The notes: generated by a model not told the origin, from the sequence alone. A stretch of 64,000 nt of DNA from Ruminococcaceae bacterium HV4-5-B5C (GCA_900184925.1 FXYJ02000006.1:62001-126000), one strand, 5' to 3'. Positions 8,436 through 16,515 are shown, counted from the first letter of the stretch. Numbers and translations: made by a program.

Positions 8436-8463
8436 AAAAACCGCCCGCAGACGGCGGGCGGAA
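8436..8463. terminator. Intrinsic terminator, copy 2 of an identical 28-bp element
   Basis: Identical to 8019-8046 (CCGCCCG/CGGGCGG stem). It lies 31 bases past the tex stop on the minus strand and probably ends the tex transcript. Confidence 0.75.
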
Positions 8464-8493
8464 TAGATCCGGTTTACGTTGGGGCAAAACAGG

Positions 8494-10650
8494 CTATGCC
8501 TGTTTCATGGTCAGAGAGATGCGCTGTTTCTTTATGTCCACCGAGAGGACGCGGACTTTCACAACGTCGCCGACTTTCACCGCGTCGGAGGCGCGCTTGA
8601 TAAAGCGGTCGCCGAGCTGGGAGATATGCACGAGCCCGTCCTCGTGCACTCCGATATCGACAAATGCGCCGAAATCCACGACGTTCCGCACAGTTCCGGT
8701 CAGCTCCATGCCGGGCTTGAGGTCTTCAATTTTGAGCACGTCGGTGCGGAGCACCGGCTTTGGCAGCTCGTCGCGGGGGTCGCGCCCCGGGCGGAGAAGC
8801 TCCGAAATGATGTCGGAGAGCGTCGGGGCCCCGACGCCGACGGTTTCAGCGGCCTTTTCCACGCCGCCGAGCGTTTCCACCTTGTCTTTCAACGGCGCGA
8901 GGCTCCCGCCCGCGACGTCGGCCGCGCCGAATCCGCACAGCTTCAGAAGGGCGCGCGCGGCGCCGTAGCTTTCGGGGTGGACGGCGGTCCGGTCAAGCAG
9001 ATCGGCGCTTTCGGGCACGCGGAGGAATCCCGCGCACTGCTCGAATGCTTTCGGGCCGAGCTTCGGCACAGCGAGCAAATCTTTCCGGCTGCGGAACGCG
9101 CCGTTCTCCTCGCGGTATTTCACGATGTTTTTCGAGACAGCGGGCGTAACCCCGGCCACTTTTTCAAGAAGCGACGGCGAGGCCGTGTTGAGGTCCACGC
9201 CGACCGTGTTGACGCAGTCTTCGACTACGCCGCCCAGCGCTTCGTCAAGCTGCTTTTTCGGCATGTCGTGCTGATACTGCCCGACGCCGATGGCCTGCGG
9301 GTCGATCTTTACCAACTCGGCGAGCGGGTCCTGCAGCCTGCGCGCGATCGACACGGCGCTGCGGAGCGTCACATCGAAATCCGGGAATTCCTGCGCCGCG
9401 AGCTTGCTTGCCGAGTAGACCGATGCGCCCGCTTCGCTGACCATCACATAGGACACACCCGTGTCGAGCTCACGGATGATCTTTGCCGCGAACTGTTCCG
9501 TCTCCCGCGAAGCCGTGCCGTTGCCGATTGCGATGACGGTCACGCCGTGCTTTTGAATGAAGCGTTTCACGGTTTCCTCCGCCTCGCGTACCTTTGCTTC
9601 GGAGTGTGTCGGGTAAATGACGCCGGTGTCGAGCACGCGGCCCGTAGCGTCTACCACGGCGACCTTGCAGCCCGTGCGGAAACCGGGGTCGAGCCCCATA
9701 ACCACGCGGCCCTTGATCGGCGGCTGCATCAGAAGATTATGCAGGTTGACTGCGAATACCTTCACGGCGTCGTCGTCCGCTGTTTCGGTTAAAGAACTGC
9801 GAATTTCCCGTTCGATGGCCGGAAAGATCAGCCGGTCGTAGGCGTCTTCGCATGCCTGCCGAACCGCGTCCGAGCAAGGCGAGGAAACGGGCTTCATCAT
9901 TTCGGAAAGAACGATGTTCATGCCTTTCGTGCGGTCCAGCTCGACCGAGACCTTGAGAAAGCCTTCCTTTTCGCCGCGGTTGACCGCGAGCACGCGGTGC
10001 CCGGCAATTTTTGTCAGGGCTTCCTTGAAATCGTAATACGGCGCATAGACGGAGTCCTCATCCGGCTTTGCGGCTTTGGAGACCAGCACGCCGTGCGCAC
10101 CGGCGACAACACGCAGGCGCTTGCGGATTGAGGCGTTGTCGGAAGCGGTTTCGGCTATGATGTCAAGCGCACCCGCAAGAGCGTCTTCCGGCGTTTCCAC
10201 GCCTTTTTCGGTGTCAACGTAAGGTCCTGCGAGCTCGAGCGGCTCAGGCGAATTCTTTTCCTGCGCAAAAATTGCGTCGGCAAGCGGGCCGAGACCCTGT
10301 TCCTTCGCCACGGAGGCGCGCGTTTTGCGCTTCGGGCGGTACGGGCGGTAGATGTCTTCAATCTCCGCAAGAGTGGCGGCTTTGCCGAGCGCGGCCGAAA
10401 GCTCTTCCGTCATGGCACCGGCCTCCGTAATGGCGGCGGCGACTTCTTCACGCCGCTTTTCGAGCGAGCGCAGGTATTCGAGACGCTCCGAAATCTCGCG
10501 GAGCATCTGGTCGTCGAGCGAACCGTGCGCCTCCTTGCGGTAGCGCGCGATAAACGGGATGGTGTTCCCTTCGTCGATCAGCTCGATCACTTTTTCCGTC
10601 TGCCATTTTTGCAGATGAAACTGCTGTGCCAGCTCCTGTGCAAAGTCCAT
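8494..10650 (-). CDS. tex: Tex-family RNA-binding transcription accessory protein
   Basis: This 718-residue protein has the full Tex domain order. The N-terminal helical Tex domain begins with MDFAQELAQQFHLQ. A YqgF/RuvC-like domain lies around residues 320-450 (VMGLDPGFRTGCKVAVVDAT). A helix-hairpin-helix pair follows at about 490-560 (GVDLNTASPSLLEKVAGV), and a C-terminal S1 domain at about 640-715 (GTVRNVVDFGAFVDIGVHED). It binds nucleic acid and affects transcription and toxin gene expression in studied bacteria. The last codons and stop lie inside an AAACAGGC/GCCTGTTT palindrome. Confidence 0.96.
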   Translation of the reverse strand: MDFAQELAQQFHLQKWQTEKVIELIDEGNTIPFIARYRKEAHGSLDDQMLREISERLEYLRSLEKRREEVAAAITEAGAMTEELSAALGKAATLAEIEDIYRPYRPKRKTRASVAKEQGLGPLADAIFAQEKNSPEPLELAGPYVDTEKGVETPEDALAGALDIIAETASDNASIRKRLRVVAGAHGVLVSKAAKPDEDSVYAPYYDFKEALTKIAGHRVLAVNRGEKEGFLKVSVELDRTKGMNIVLSEMMKPVSSPCSDAVRQACEDAYDRLIFPAIEREIRSSLTETADDDAVKVFAVNLHNLLMQPPIKGRVVMGLDPGFRTGCKVAVVDATGRVLDTGVIYPTHSEAKVREAEETVKRFIQKHGVTVIAIGNGTASRETEQFAAKIIRELDTGVSYVMVSEAGASVYSASKLAAQEFPDFDVTLRSAVSIARRLQDPLAELVKIDPQAIGVGQYQHDMPKKQLDEALGGVVEDCVNTVGVDLNTASPSLLEKVAGVTPAVSKNIVKYREENGAFRSRKDLLAVPKLGPKAFEQCAGFLRVPESADLLDRTAVHPESYGAARALLKLCGFGAADVAGGSLAPLKDKVETLGGVEKAAETVGVGAPTLSDIISELLRPGRDPRDELPKPVLRTDVLKIEDLKPGMELTGTVRNVVDFGAFVDIGVHEDGLVHISQLGDRFIKRASDAVKVGDVVKVRVLSVDIKKQRISLTMKQA

Positions 10651-10741
10651 GATGTTTCAATCCTTTTTATGATTACTTGTCTTTTATTTATTTTGCTCTT
10701 ACTTGAATGCCAACTCAAAATAAGCGGGCATTTTGCCGGAG

Positions 10742-10771
10742 CTACGGATTGCAGCTTTCGGACGCGAAAGC
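10742..10771 (-). repeat. 30-bp inverted-pair repeat, right copy
   Basis: Reverse complement of 6849-6878 with one mismatch. Contains the hairpin arms GCTTTCG and CGAAAGC with a 4-base loop. Confidence 0.75.
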
Positions 10772-11093
10772 TGCGCAAAGCGTGTAGGGGGATCGGGTGT
10801 GCAACACCTTACGCGCCTACGGCGTCCACGACTTTGGCCCGGATATCAGTCTAAGATGATTATTCGCACCGGGACACCTTCAAAGAGCTTGTGCATGCAG
10901 GCTCAGCCTGCCCCCCTACGACCCCCGGGACTCCCCATCTCCCTCTCAGCGATCGACCGGCTTTCAGATTTTCATGGACGTTCCAAATCAAAAACTGGCT
11001 CCCATAGAAGATTTCAGGTGAAAAACAGGAACGTAGCAAGGAAAACCATTGAACCGATGAATCGGTACCAGACAGATGACAGGTGCCAGGGGT

Positions 11094-11146
11094 GCAGGGG
11101 GCGCGATTAGATACCTTTCTCGACAGGAAATGCCAGCGCCCCCTGC
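11094..11146. repeat. Long-loop inverted repeat
   Basis: GCAGGGGGCGC (11094-11104) and GCGCCCCCTGC (11136-11146) are perfect arms separated by 31 bases, in the non-coding region before tex. Confidence 0.6.
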
Positions 11147-11156
11147 GCGTCCTTTG

Positions 11157-11184
11157 CATACTTTCGCACAAGAGCGAAAGTATG
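11157..11184. repeat. Perfect 11-bp hairpin
   Basis: CATACTTTCGC and GCGAAAGTATG around a 6-base loop. No T-run follows closely on either strand, so it is not a standard terminator. Confidence 0.6.
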
Positions 11185-11308
11185 GGCCTGCGCGGCCTGA
11201 GCGCGAAGCAAAAGAGAAAAAGGATAATTCTCTGAGGTGGAAATCCCAGCGTAGCGCAAAAAGATTTCTATTTCTCCGTGGCAACCGCCGCGGCGTGTGC
11301 CTGCAAAC

Positions 11309-11827
11309 TCAGTTCGCAGACTGAGGCTGAGCCTGCGAGAGAACATAGTCGTCCATTGCGAAGCCGCCGCCGATGTCCGATACCTGCGCGCGGTCAACCG
11401 TAAAGCCGAGCGCATGGTACACGGCGAGCGAATTGCTGTTGTATTTGTTGCAGGTCAGCCAGATCTTTCCGAGCGATTCGCGGCGGCAGACGTCCTGCAT
11501 GAACTCAAGCGCCGCGCGGGCGATCTTGCGGCCCCGGAATTTTTTCTGCAGATACAGCTTGCTCAGGAACAGCGTGTCCCCGTCTTTGCGGATACCCATG
11601 TATCCCGCTTTTTCTCCGTCCCAGAGAAAATAGAAATAGCGGTAGCCCTCCTGCTCCATCTGTTCGCGCAGCGCGTGGCCCGACTGAAACTTCTCCAGCA
11701 TATAGACAACCTGCGCCGCGCCGATGATCGGCGTGAAGTGCTCTTCCCAGATCGGCTTCGCAAAAGAAGCAAGCTCTTCCGACTGCTCCGGTTTTACCGG
11801 AATGATGGTGAGATGTTCCATATTCAT
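11309..11827 (-). CDS. GNAT family N-acetyltransferase
   Basis: This 172-residue acetyl-CoA-dependent acyltransferase has the acetyl-CoA pyrophosphate loop at about residues 95-104 (LQKKFRGRKIARAALEF) and the conserved late strand and helix (LTCNKYNSNSLAVYHALGF). The order resembles spermidine/spermine or ribosomal-protein GNATs, but the substrate is unknown. Starts at 11827 and 11821 are both possible; the second ATG (MEHLTI) has the better spacing from GGAGG. The last codons (QAQPQS) are encoded by a CAGGC-N3-GCCT palindrome, one of a dispersed family. Confidence 0.88.
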   Translation of the reverse strand: MNMEHLTIIPVKPEQSEELASFAKPIWEEHFTPIIGAAQVVYMLEKFQSGHALREQMEQEGYRYFYFLWDGEKAGYMGIRKDGDTLFLSKLYLQKKFRGRKIARAALEFMQDVCRRESLGKIWLTCNKYNSNSLAVYHALGFTVDRAQVSDIGGGFAMDDYVLSQAQPQSAN

Positions 11828-11870
11828 TTTCCCTCCGTTACTGTCAGCCGGGGTTCAGGCCCGGCGGAAA

Positions 11871-12644
11871 TTATGACGCAAGCTTCTGGATCAGCAGGCA
11901 CACACCGTAGATGACCGGCTGATGCACAAGATACAGAATCAGGGCATGGCGGCCCATCCACGCGAATGCCGGCACGCGGGATTTGTAGAGCGCGGCCGGG
12001 AATTTGCCCGCCTTGGCGAGTTTGCCTGTAAAAATACCCGCCGTATAAACGAAAATCCACGGCAGAATCGGGAAGTAATCGGCGCTCTGAAACGCGTCGT
12101 TATGAAAGCCGAGCGGTGCGAGCCAGTTTGTCCGGTAGAGCTCCTGCGGCAGAGGAAACGTCATCGCCCCACCGGGACCGAAATATCCGATCTGTACATT
12201 CATGGTAAAAAGATACAGCAGGGCGCATACCGCCACGGGAATCCACGAAAACCGGAAGCGGTCGGCGGTGGGCTTCAGAAGCCCCGCGAGAATCATGCAG
12301 ACCGCGAGGAAATGAAGGATTCCGAACGTGATGATGTCCTCCGGAACAACGATCCATGTGACCAGTGTCACGCCCATGGCGAGGGCGAAAAGCTTGAGCC
12401 CCCGCACAAGGTTGGAGTGCGAAAGATTGCAGGCGATGCCGGAGATAAACATGAAAAGCCCGGCGAAAAAAGGCTCCGCGGGGGTGAAAAAGTGAAAAAA
12501 GAACGTTCCCCAGAAGTTGCCGAACAGGTACCCCACCGTATAGAAGCCGTGGTAAAAGATCATGCAGAAAACCGCGAGACCGCGGAGCTCGTCCATGGTA
12601 AAAATGCGGCCCGTTTTCAGCGGCGCGCCGGCTGATTCCGTCAT
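11871..12644 (-). CDS. DUF1624 (heparan-alpha-glucosaminide acetyltransferase-like) membrane protein
   Basis: This 257-residue integral membrane protein has about seven hydrophobic segments. The N-terminal motif MDELRGLAVFCMIFYHGFY and the following FTPAEPFFAGLFMFISGIAC are characteristic of the DUF1624/YeiB-like acyltransferase group. The C-terminal HALILYLVHQPVIYG is also family-typical. It may transfer acyl groups to an envelope or glycan substrate, but no substrate is indicated. It lies 43 bases upstream of the GNAT gene on the same strand and probably shares its transcript. Confidence 0.85.
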   Translation of the reverse strand: MTESAGAPLKTGRIFTMDELRGLAVFCMIFYHGFYTVGYLFGNFWGTFFFHFFTPAEPFFAGLFMFISGIACNLSHSNLVRGLKLFALAMGVTLVTWIVVPEDIITFGILHFLAVCMILAGLLKPTADRFRFSWIPVAVCALLYLFTMNVQIGYFGPGGAMTFPLPQELYRTNWLAPLGFHNDAFQSADYFPILPWIFVYTAGIFTGKLAKAGKFPAALYKSRVPAFAWMGRHALILYLVHQPVIYGVCLLIQKLAS

Positions 12645-12766
12645 TTGCAGCCCTCCGTTTATTTCCCCTGCGGGGAAAACTGAGACAGAAGATGATTCTG
12701 TTATTATACCATGAATCCGCGCAGTTTGACAGTCCGCCTCTCTGGAAATCCGGATGCGCGGAGCAG

Positions 12767-12793
12767 GAAAAAACGCCTGCGCGCGGCAGGCGT
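12767..12793 (-). terminator. Intrinsic terminator
   Basis: ACGCCTGC/GCAGGCGT stem with a 5-base loop, followed on the minus strand by a run of T. It ends the transcript of the two genes upstream (12798-13562). Confidence 0.8.
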
Positions 12794-12797
12794 CCCG

Positions 12798-12998
12798 TTA
12801 TAAGAAGGTCACGTTTTTGGGAAGAAGCCCGTACTGTTTCGCGACCAGATTTCTCAGGCTTTCACGGTCGAGGTAGAGCGTGGCGTTGATTTCGTCGATC
12901 ACCTGCTTCGACGGCGGTGCCAGAAGCATTCCGTTCCTTGCGTAGAGCTGGATGTCGATGAGGCTCATTCCTTCCGGTGTCCTGTTTGCGATGATCAC
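12798..12998 (-). CDS. Small hypothetical protein downstream of a GNAT gene
   Basis: The frame gives 66 residues from a GTG at 12998, or 56 from the ATG at 12968 (MSLIDIQLYARNGMLL); neither has a strong ribosome site. The sequence is soluble and looks like real protein (PPSKQVIDEINATLYL, LVAKQYGLLPKNVTFL) but was not recognised. The frame is open from the TGA of the upstream GNAT gene, so it is an in-frame continuation after one stop codon (89 sense codons). A terminator follows directly. Confidence 0.5.
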   Translation of the reverse strand: MIIANRTPEGMSLIDIQLYARNGMLLAPPSKQVIDEINATLYLDRESLRNLVAKQYGLLPKNVTFL

Positions 12999-13067
12999 TG
13001 CCCTGCCGTCCGTTTTGTGTCCCTCCCGGTCGCATTCATGATGGAAGCTGCCGAATAGTCCGCGGCT

Positions 13068-13562
13068 TCACAGCACCTTTTCATTGAAGTAGAAAATCCC
13101 CTTGCGCCAGCGCACCTGCCCGGTTTTTCGGAAACCGTGCTTTGCGTAAAGCCGAAGAGCGTAGGGGTTCTGCGAAAATACGTCGAGCCGCAGGGCCCGG
13201 CAGCCTTTTTCCCGGAGCATCCCTTCCAGATAATCCATCGCCTGCGAGGCGACGCCTCTGTGCTGGCACGCGGGGTCGACGCACAGCCGGTGCAGCACGC
13301 AGAAATCCGGGCCGGAGTAGCTCCAGACGCCGTCGGAGTATTCGGGGTCGCATTCGCGGTTCAGCGTAAACGCGCACACGGGGTTGCCGTTTTCAAGCCC
13401 GAGCGTCATCTCCGAGCGGAGGATGTCCTCCCGAAGGTCTTCTTCCGAAGGATAGAACTCGTCCCACTGAGGGATGCCTTCTTTGTCCATATAACGGGCT
13501 GCCGCCCGGAAAATCTCATTGACACGGCTCAGATCGGCCGGAACTGCTTTTCTGAATTCCAT
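13068..13562 (-). CDS. GNAT family N-acetyltransferase
   Basis: This 164-residue protein has the GNAT fold: an N-terminal substrate region, the core strand VLHRLCVDPACQHRGVASQA whose QHRGVA is the acetyl-CoA loop, and the C-terminal LDVFSQNPYALRLYAKHGF. The ATG at 13562 (MEFRKAV) has GGAGG 8 bases upstream; upstream in-frame codons to 13673 lack a ribosome site. The substrate is unknown. The TGA stop is followed in the same frame by 89 further sense codons. Confidence 0.88.
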   Translation of the reverse strand: MEFRKAVPADLSRVNEIFRAAARYMDKEGIPQWDEFYPSEEDLREDILRSEMTLGLENGNPVCAFTLNRECDPEYSDGVWSYSGPDFCVLHRLCVDPACQHRGVASQAMDYLEGMLREKGCRALRLDVFSQNPYALRLYAKHGFRKTGQVRWRKGIFYFNEKVL

Positions 13563-13779
13563 CAGCGAACCTCCGCTCTGCGCCCGGGACAGGGCGCTCT
13601 TTTCCTTATTATAACATGGGCCGCCCGAAGCGGCAAGGCGGAGCGGGAATGAGCAGACCCGAAAAATCGGCAAAACGCCCCGTTTCGGTTATAAAGAAAC
13701 GGGAATGATGAAACTGCGGGAGGTATGGTATAATAAAGTTAGAAAGTAGAGAGGAAACGCCGAAACGGAGGAAATCGAA

Positions 13780-14169
13780 ATGCCAGTGAAGACGTTAAAA
13801 AAAGAATACACCGTAACCCAGGAGATGCTTGCGAAGCATGTGGGGAGCGGTTCCCTTCCGGTGCTGGGCACGCCCGTGCTCGCGGCGCTGTTTGAGGGTG
13901 CGGCGGCGGAAATTGCGCAGGGATACCTGCCGGAGGGAGTCACCACGGTGGGAACGGAGATCACCGTACGCCACAATGCTCCCACGCCCTGCGGGGCAAA
14001 AATCACAGTGGAGGCCGAGTTGACGGAGCAGACCGAGCGGTCGTTTCGTTTCCGCCTGCGCGCGGAGGACGAAGCCGGTGAGATTGCGGACGGCGACCAC
14101 AGCCGCGTCAGCGTAAAGGCCGACAAATTCGAGCAGAAGGCTCAGGCCCGCCGCGGAGAGCGCCCATGA
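13780..14169 (+). CDS. FlK-like hotdog-fold acyl-CoA thioesterase
   Basis: This 129-residue protein matches the fluoroacetyl-CoA thioesterase/FlK-type hotdog family. The visible motifs are GSGSLPVLGTP (active-site loop), the central-helix glutamate in LFEGAAAEIAQ, and VTTVGTEITVRHNAPTP. It probably hydrolyses a short acyl-CoA. A TATAAT at 13729-13734 lies upstream with a poor -35. Its stop overlaps the start of the HAD gene by four bases (ATGA), indicating translational coupling. The physiological substrate is not shown by context. Confidence 0.85.
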   Translation: MPVKTLKKEYTVTQEMLAKHVGSGSLPVLGTPVLAALFEGAAAEIAQGYLPEGVTTVGTEITVRHNAPTPCGAKITVEAELTEQTERSFRFRLRAEDEAGEIADGDHSRVSVKADKFEQKAQARRGERP

Positions 14170-14837
14170 CGCAAAACTTCGACCTTGTTCTGTTCGACCT
14201 CGACGGTACGCTGACGGATTCCGGCCCCGGCATCACAGACTGCGTCCGCAGAGCTCTGGAGCAGATCGGGCGGCCTGTGCCGCCGCAGGACACACTGCGG
14301 CGGTTCATCGGCCCTCCGCTTTACAACAGCTTTACCGGGCTCTGCGGCCTCAGCCCGGAGGACGCGGAAAAGGCCATCACCGCCTACCGGGTGTTTTACC
14401 GGGCAGGGGGCATCTTCGACAGCGAGGTCTACGAAGGGGTTCCGCAGATGCTGCGGGATCTGCGCGCAGCGGGAATGAAGCTTGCCGTCGCGACCTCGAA
14501 GCCGGAGAAGATGACGCTGGCGGTTCTCGACCATTTTGACCTTGCCCGCCATTTTGACGCGGTGGGCGCGGCCGACGAAAGCGACCACGGCGGCGGCAAG
14601 GAAAAAATCATCCTCCCCGTGCTCGGGCAGCTCGGCGTTCCCGCATCCCGCGCGCTGATGGTCGGCGACACGAAATTCGATGCGGCGGGCGCACGGAAAT
14701 CGGGCACGGACTTTCTGGGCGTGCTGTACGGCTTTGGCACGGAAGAAGAAATGCGGCGCGAGGGCGCGGAACAATTTGTGCGTGAGCCTGCGGAGATTGC
14801 CCGCTTCCTGCTTGACAAACAACCGTCGGTGCGATAA
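14166..14837 (+). CDS. HAD superfamily hydrolase, phosphoglycolate phosphatase-like
   Basis: This 223-residue cytosolic phosphatase belongs to HAD subfamily IA. The nucleophile motif DLDGTLTDSG is at residues 9-18, motif II threonine in LAVATSKPEKM, and motif IV GDTKFDAAGA near residue 160. The cap is the small alpha-helical type after residue 17. It is coupled to the upstream thioesterase by a 4-base overlap. It may act on phosphoglycolate, pyrophosphate-like or nucleotide monophosphate substrates; sequence alone does not decide. Confidence 0.88.
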   Translation: MTQNFDLVLFDLDGTLTDSGPGITDCVRRALEQIGRPVPPQDTLRRFIGPPLYNSFTGLCGLSPEDAEKAITAYRVFYRAGGIFDSEVYEGVPQMLRDLRAAGMKLAVATSKPEKMTLAVLDHFDLARHFDAVGAADESDHGGGKEKIILPVLGQLGVPASRALMVGDTKFDAAGARKSGTDFLGVLYGFGTEEEMRREGAEQFVREPAEIARFLLDKQPSVR

Positions 14838-14856
14838 GATTAACGCGTAAAATTAC

Positions 14857-14950
14857 ATACGGGGTGCTGGGTATTCCCGGCTGAGAGAGAGCGGAACGAC
14901 GCTTTTAACCCTCGACCTGATCTGGATAATGCCAGCGTAGGAAAAGTGCA
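14857..14950 (+). ncRNA. TPP riboswitch (THI element)
   Basis: The conserved thi-box pieces are present in order: GGGGTGCTGGG, GGCTGAGAGAGAGCGG, then ACCCTCGACCTGATCTGGAT and AATGCCAGCGTAGGAAAAG. A terminator hairpin follows at 14958-14995 and thiT starts at 15064. High thiamin pyrophosphate should therefore terminate transcription of the thiamin transporter. Confidence 0.97.
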
Positions 14951-14957
14951 GAAACTT

Positions 14958-14995
14958 GCAGCCGCGCGGGTGAATTCCCGGGCGGCTGTTTTTTT
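14958..14995 (+). terminator. Riboswitch-controlled terminator
   Basis: CAGCCGC-CGGG and CCCG-GCGGCTG form a strong stem followed by a T-run, between the TPP aptamer and thiT. This is the expression platform. Confidence 0.9.
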
Positions 14996-15063
14996 CGCCC
15001 CCGGGGATTTCCGCAAGGCGTTCCGGACGGTGTTATGCGGAAACTGAACGGAGGAATTCAGAA

Positions 15064-15678
15064 ATGAACACACAGACAGACGAACCGGCCCGGCGGGCCG
15101 GAAAAACGGGCATTGACCCGAAGGTGCTCCGCCTTGTGGAAAGTGCCGTCATGCTCGGCCTTGCCACGGCGCTGAGCCAGGTAAAACTTTTCCAGATGCC
15201 GCTGGGCGGCTCGGTAACGCTTTGCAGCATGCTGCCCGTGATGCTGATCGCTTACAAGTACGGCCCGAAATGGGGGGTGCTCACCGGCTTCACCTACAGC
15301 GTGATTCAGCTCATGCTCGACCTCGGCAAGGTTCTTTCGTGGGGCCTGACGCCGACCGCGGTTGCCGTGTCCTTTGTGGCGGACTACCTGCTGGCGTTCT
15401 CCATGCTCGGCTTTGCGGGGATGTTCGGCAAAGGCCCAAAGAAATATATCGCCGGCATGACGGTTTCCGTGGTGCTGCGCTTTGTGTGGCACGTCATCGC
15501 GGGAGTGACGGCTTACGCTTCGTTCCTTCCGAAAGAATGGCAGGGGCACCTGCTCCTGTATTCACTGGTCTACAACGGGCAGTTCCTTCTGCCTGACTTC
15601 GCCATCTGCCTCGTTGCCGGTATGATGATTTACCGCCCGATGAAGCGAATCCTCGAGGAAGATTCTCCCGTGGCATAG
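15064..15678 (+). CDS. thiT: Thiamin ECF transporter S component ThiT
   Basis: This 204-residue, six-helix membrane protein is the substrate-binding S component that, with the shared ECF energising module, imports thiamin. Family features are LVESAVMLGLATALSQVKLF, GGSVTLCSMLPVMLIAYKYG and the aromatic LRFVWHVIAGV. A GGAGG precedes the ATG. It sits behind a TPP riboswitch, which confirms the substrate. The ECF ATPases and transmembrane subunit are not in this window. Confidence 0.96.
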   Translation: MNTQTDEPARRAGKTGIDPKVLRLVESAVMLGLATALSQVKLFQMPLGGSVTLCSMLPVMLIAYKYGPKWGVLTGFTYSVIQLMLDLGKVLSWGLTPTAVAVSFVADYLLAFSMLGFAGMFGKGPKKYIAGMTVSVVLRFVWHVIAGVTAYASFLPKEWQGHLLLYSLVYNGQFLLPDFAICLVAGMMIYRPMKRILEEDSPVA

Positions 15679-16112
15679 GAATTCACGGCTGTGGTTTCGG
15701 CCCCGCGGCTGGGTGTGAAAGCAGTCGCATTCTGCTGTTCGCAGTTTGTTCACAGAATGCGCAAGGATTCTTAAAAATCGTTTCACGGAGCGTACATAAC
15801 AAAGGGGTAAGATAGAGTTGTTCCAAGAGGGAACGGATCAACGGAAAACAATTTCTGCGGGGGCGGCGGTGTGGACGGAATACCGGACCACCGACCCGCA
15901 GGTCAAATTACAAGATCCTCACGCGAGGACTTTTCATACACTTTTTCATACACTTTCTTCTTCCTCTTTCCCAAAACGCCGCCCGCAAGGGCGGCGTTTT
16001 GGCTGTGCATCTTTTTCGGGCATCAGAAACAAAATCTCAAAAAATGATTTTCATTTCCGCAAGGCTATGGTATACTCAGGCAGAACAATTCTGATCAGGA
16101 GGGTGTTTTCCA
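15679..16112. other. 434-bp non-coding region, candidate structured RNA
   Basis: No gene is seen. In order there is a 9-bp inverted repeat CGCATTCTG/CAGAATGCG around 15727-15762. Next comes a hairpin GTTG-TTCC/GGAA-CAAC around 15817-15842. Then CTGCGGG/CCCGCAG enclosing CGGTG/CACCG lies at about 15855-15901. A perfect 14-bp terminator-like stem ends the series at 15971-16002. This is consistent with an independent small RNA or a long leader. A weak promoter (TATACT near 16070) serves the next gene. Confidence 0.45.
15971..16002. terminator. Strong intrinsic terminator-like hairpin
   Basis: CCAAAACGCCGCCC and GGGCGGCGTTTTGG are perfect arms around a GCAA loop; the T-run is the upper part of the right arm. 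It ends the structured region after thiT. Confidence 0.8.
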
Positions 16113-16475
16113 ATGGATGATTTCAACAACAACCGGCCGAACGGCTCCATGTACGGAGAAAGCTTCGACCCCGCCGATATTCAGAGCAGCAGAACGGTTT
16201 CCATACTTGCCTACATTCCTTTCCTGTTTTTTCTTCCGCTCGTCGCGGCTCCGGACTCCCGGTTCGGAAGGTTTCACGCGAACCAGGGCCTCGTTCTGAC
16301 CCTTGTCTGGGCCATCGGTGCGGCAGTGCTGCGCATCATCCCCTTTCTTGGCCATCCGCTCGCCAGAATCTATGCCATTCCCATGTTTCTTCTCGTGGTG
16401 CTCGGCATGCTCCGCGCCAACGCCGGCAGGTCGGTTCCGCTTCCGATCATCGGAGGCGTTCGCATTATCCGGTAG
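16113..16475 (+). CDS. Small DUF4870-like membrane protein
   Basis: This 120-residue protein has a hydrophilic N-terminus (residues 1-26) and three hydrophobic stretches. TVSILAYIPFLFFLPLVA and the motif SRFGRFHANQGLVLTLVW are typical of DUF4870/TIC20-like small membrane proteins. The third stretch, IPMFLLVVLGMLRANAG, leads to a short C-tail. GGAGG precedes the ATG. Function is unknown in the family. It stands alone with its own promoter and terminator. Confidence 0.75.
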   Translation: MDDFNNNRPNGSMYGESFDPADIQSSRTVSILAYIPFLFFLPLVAAPDSRFGRFHANQGLVLTLVWAIGAAVLRIIPFLGHPLARIYAIPMFLLVVLGMLRANAGRSVPLPIIGGVRIIR

Positions 16476-16490
16476 AAGTTCAGCGGGAAA

Positions 16491-16515
16491 AGGGCGCGAA
16501 AGCGTCCTTTTTTTG
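16491..16515 (+). terminator. Intrinsic terminator
   Basis: AGGGCGC-GAAA-GCGTCCT (one G-U pair) followed by seven T, 15 bases after the small membrane protein gene. Confidence 0.85.

Larger units (their letters stand above)
10651..11308. other. 658-bp non-coding region rich in inverted repeats
   Basis: No convincing gene was found. It holds the right copy of the 30-bp inverted-pair repeat (10742-10771) and a CAGGC-N3-GCCTG palindrome (10897-10911). An 11-bp stem GCAGGGGGCGC/GCGCCCCCTGC spans 11094-11146. A perfect 11-bp hairpin CATACTTTCGC/GCGAAAGTATG spans 11157-11184. The part nearest 10650 should carry the tex promoter. The short open frames here lack ribosome sites and family resemblance. 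Confidence 0.6.

Noticed and set aside
15800-15905. Possible 6S RNA
   Set aside because: Hairpins are present but the long bulged helix typical of 6S could not be drawn; left as an unclassified candidate RNA.
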